This document shows, one piece after another, positions 40,735-41,173 of a stretch of DNA of 41,173 bases. The notes below the pieces were generated by a model. It made no database searches. It worked only from the letters and a program-made list of their open reading frames with translations, and was not told the origin of the DNA. Both the position numbers and the translations under genes were made by a program. Positions within the stretch are counted from its first letter, which is position 1. Each line of letters starts with the position of its first letter. This DNA is from Dysgonamonadaceae bacterium (GTDB lineage Bacteria > Bacteroidota > Bacteroidia > Bacteroidales > Azobacteroidaceae), in NCBI GenBank assembly GCA_031260045.1, contig JAIRKO010000037.1:1-41173 (forward strand), read 5' to 3'.

Positions 40735-41173
40735 GTATCATTTCCCTACTTTATTAAATATAAAAAATGCCCTTTTTATTCATTTTTATTCAAAAAAAAA
40801 CTTTATTTAATTTATAATTAATTAAATAAAAAACGAGATTTTTTAAAAAAATTGAGAGGGGGTAGGATTTTTTTTTCAGGAAAATCGCCGTATACCCCCT
40901 CACCAATAGAGAGACGTTAACGTCTTTTTTGAAATAAAAAAAATTAAATTAAATTTTTTTACAGCAACGGCAGGCTGCCAAACGCCCCGTTATGTGGGTA
41001 TGGATATTCCATCAAAAAAAGAAAAATAAGACATTATTATTGTTATTCCCAAAAAACACATACCTTTGCAGCGTAAAAATAAGGAAAATAAAAACAGACT
41101 AAAAGTATTTTTTCTTACAATTTTGGTGCTGTTTTGTTGCTTGATAATTTTTTATACGTTATTATTAACTGTA
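40735..41173 (+). other. Candidate origin region of the second element and window end
   Basis: No clear gene. The part up to 40925 is about 90% like the region after copy 1 and contains a perfect 9-bp inverted repeat (GAGGGGGTA at 40856-40864, TACCCCCTC at 40893-40901) and the palindrome GACGTTAACGTC (40913-40924). A -7 box TACCTTTG at 41061-41068 is followed by a frame open from 41081 to the edge that encodes a hydrophobic signal-like stretch (KVFFLTILVLFCCLIIFY), but no ATG is seen. Confidence 0.55.

Noticed and set aside
41081-41173. Start of a gene at the right edge
   Set aside because: The frame is open and hydrophobic after a -7 box, but no start codon is visible, so I did not list it as a gene.

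Overview
The window looks like a Bacteroidales (Bacteroidota) chromosome. The evidence is a DUF4290 protein, type IX secretion-like C-terminal domains, a fosfomycin-insensitive-type MurA, a eukaryote-like glycogen branching enzyme, almost no Shine-Dalgarno sequences, and TAnnTTTG (-7) boxes in front of many genes. I cannot name the family or genus. Functions are read from motifs; no database search was possible.

Bases 1-25700 are ordinary core genome: the end of methylmalonyl-CoA mutase, DUF4290, murA-rimM, a large exported protein, a secreted esterase, a lipoprotein with a thioredoxin fold, queC, ftsK-lolA-trxB, metA, a YjbQ protein and pepT, a membrane metallophosphoesterase, a large repeat-built exported protein, tRNA-Phe, glgB, rlmD, and flavodoxin with a small partner. 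A REP-like palindromic repeat fills several gaps and has become part of some gene ends. A 20-bp minisatellite lies between metA and yjbQ.

Bases 25900-41173 form a defence and mobile-element region. First comes a two-gene restriction-modification system of BcgI type (nuclease-methylase fusion plus specificity subunit) behind a decayed regulator. Next come a stray piece of CRISPR repeat followed by a terminator, prmC, and a CRISPR array with 45-bp repeats and about 30-bp spacers (type II-C-like). No cas gene lies in the window.

The most unusual feature is that the array is split in two (30788-31507 and 38763-39668) by a 7.27-kb integrative element. The left junction is a complete repeat. The right junction is the last 18 bases of a repeat followed by a normal 30-bp spacer. 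Excision between the two 18-bp copies would restore one perfect repeat with correct spacing. The element therefore seems to use the CRISPR repeat itself as its attachment site. Spacers from the two halves overlap on one target, which supports a single ancestral array.

The element carries, on the minus strand, a tyrosine recombinase, a Fic protein, an unknown coiled-coil protein, an excisionase-like HTH protein, an unknown protein and a gpII/gpX-like rolling-circle replication protein. On the plus strand it carries a cargo of small membrane and exported proteins. A second, inverted and truncated copy of the replication module begins exactly where the second array half ends.
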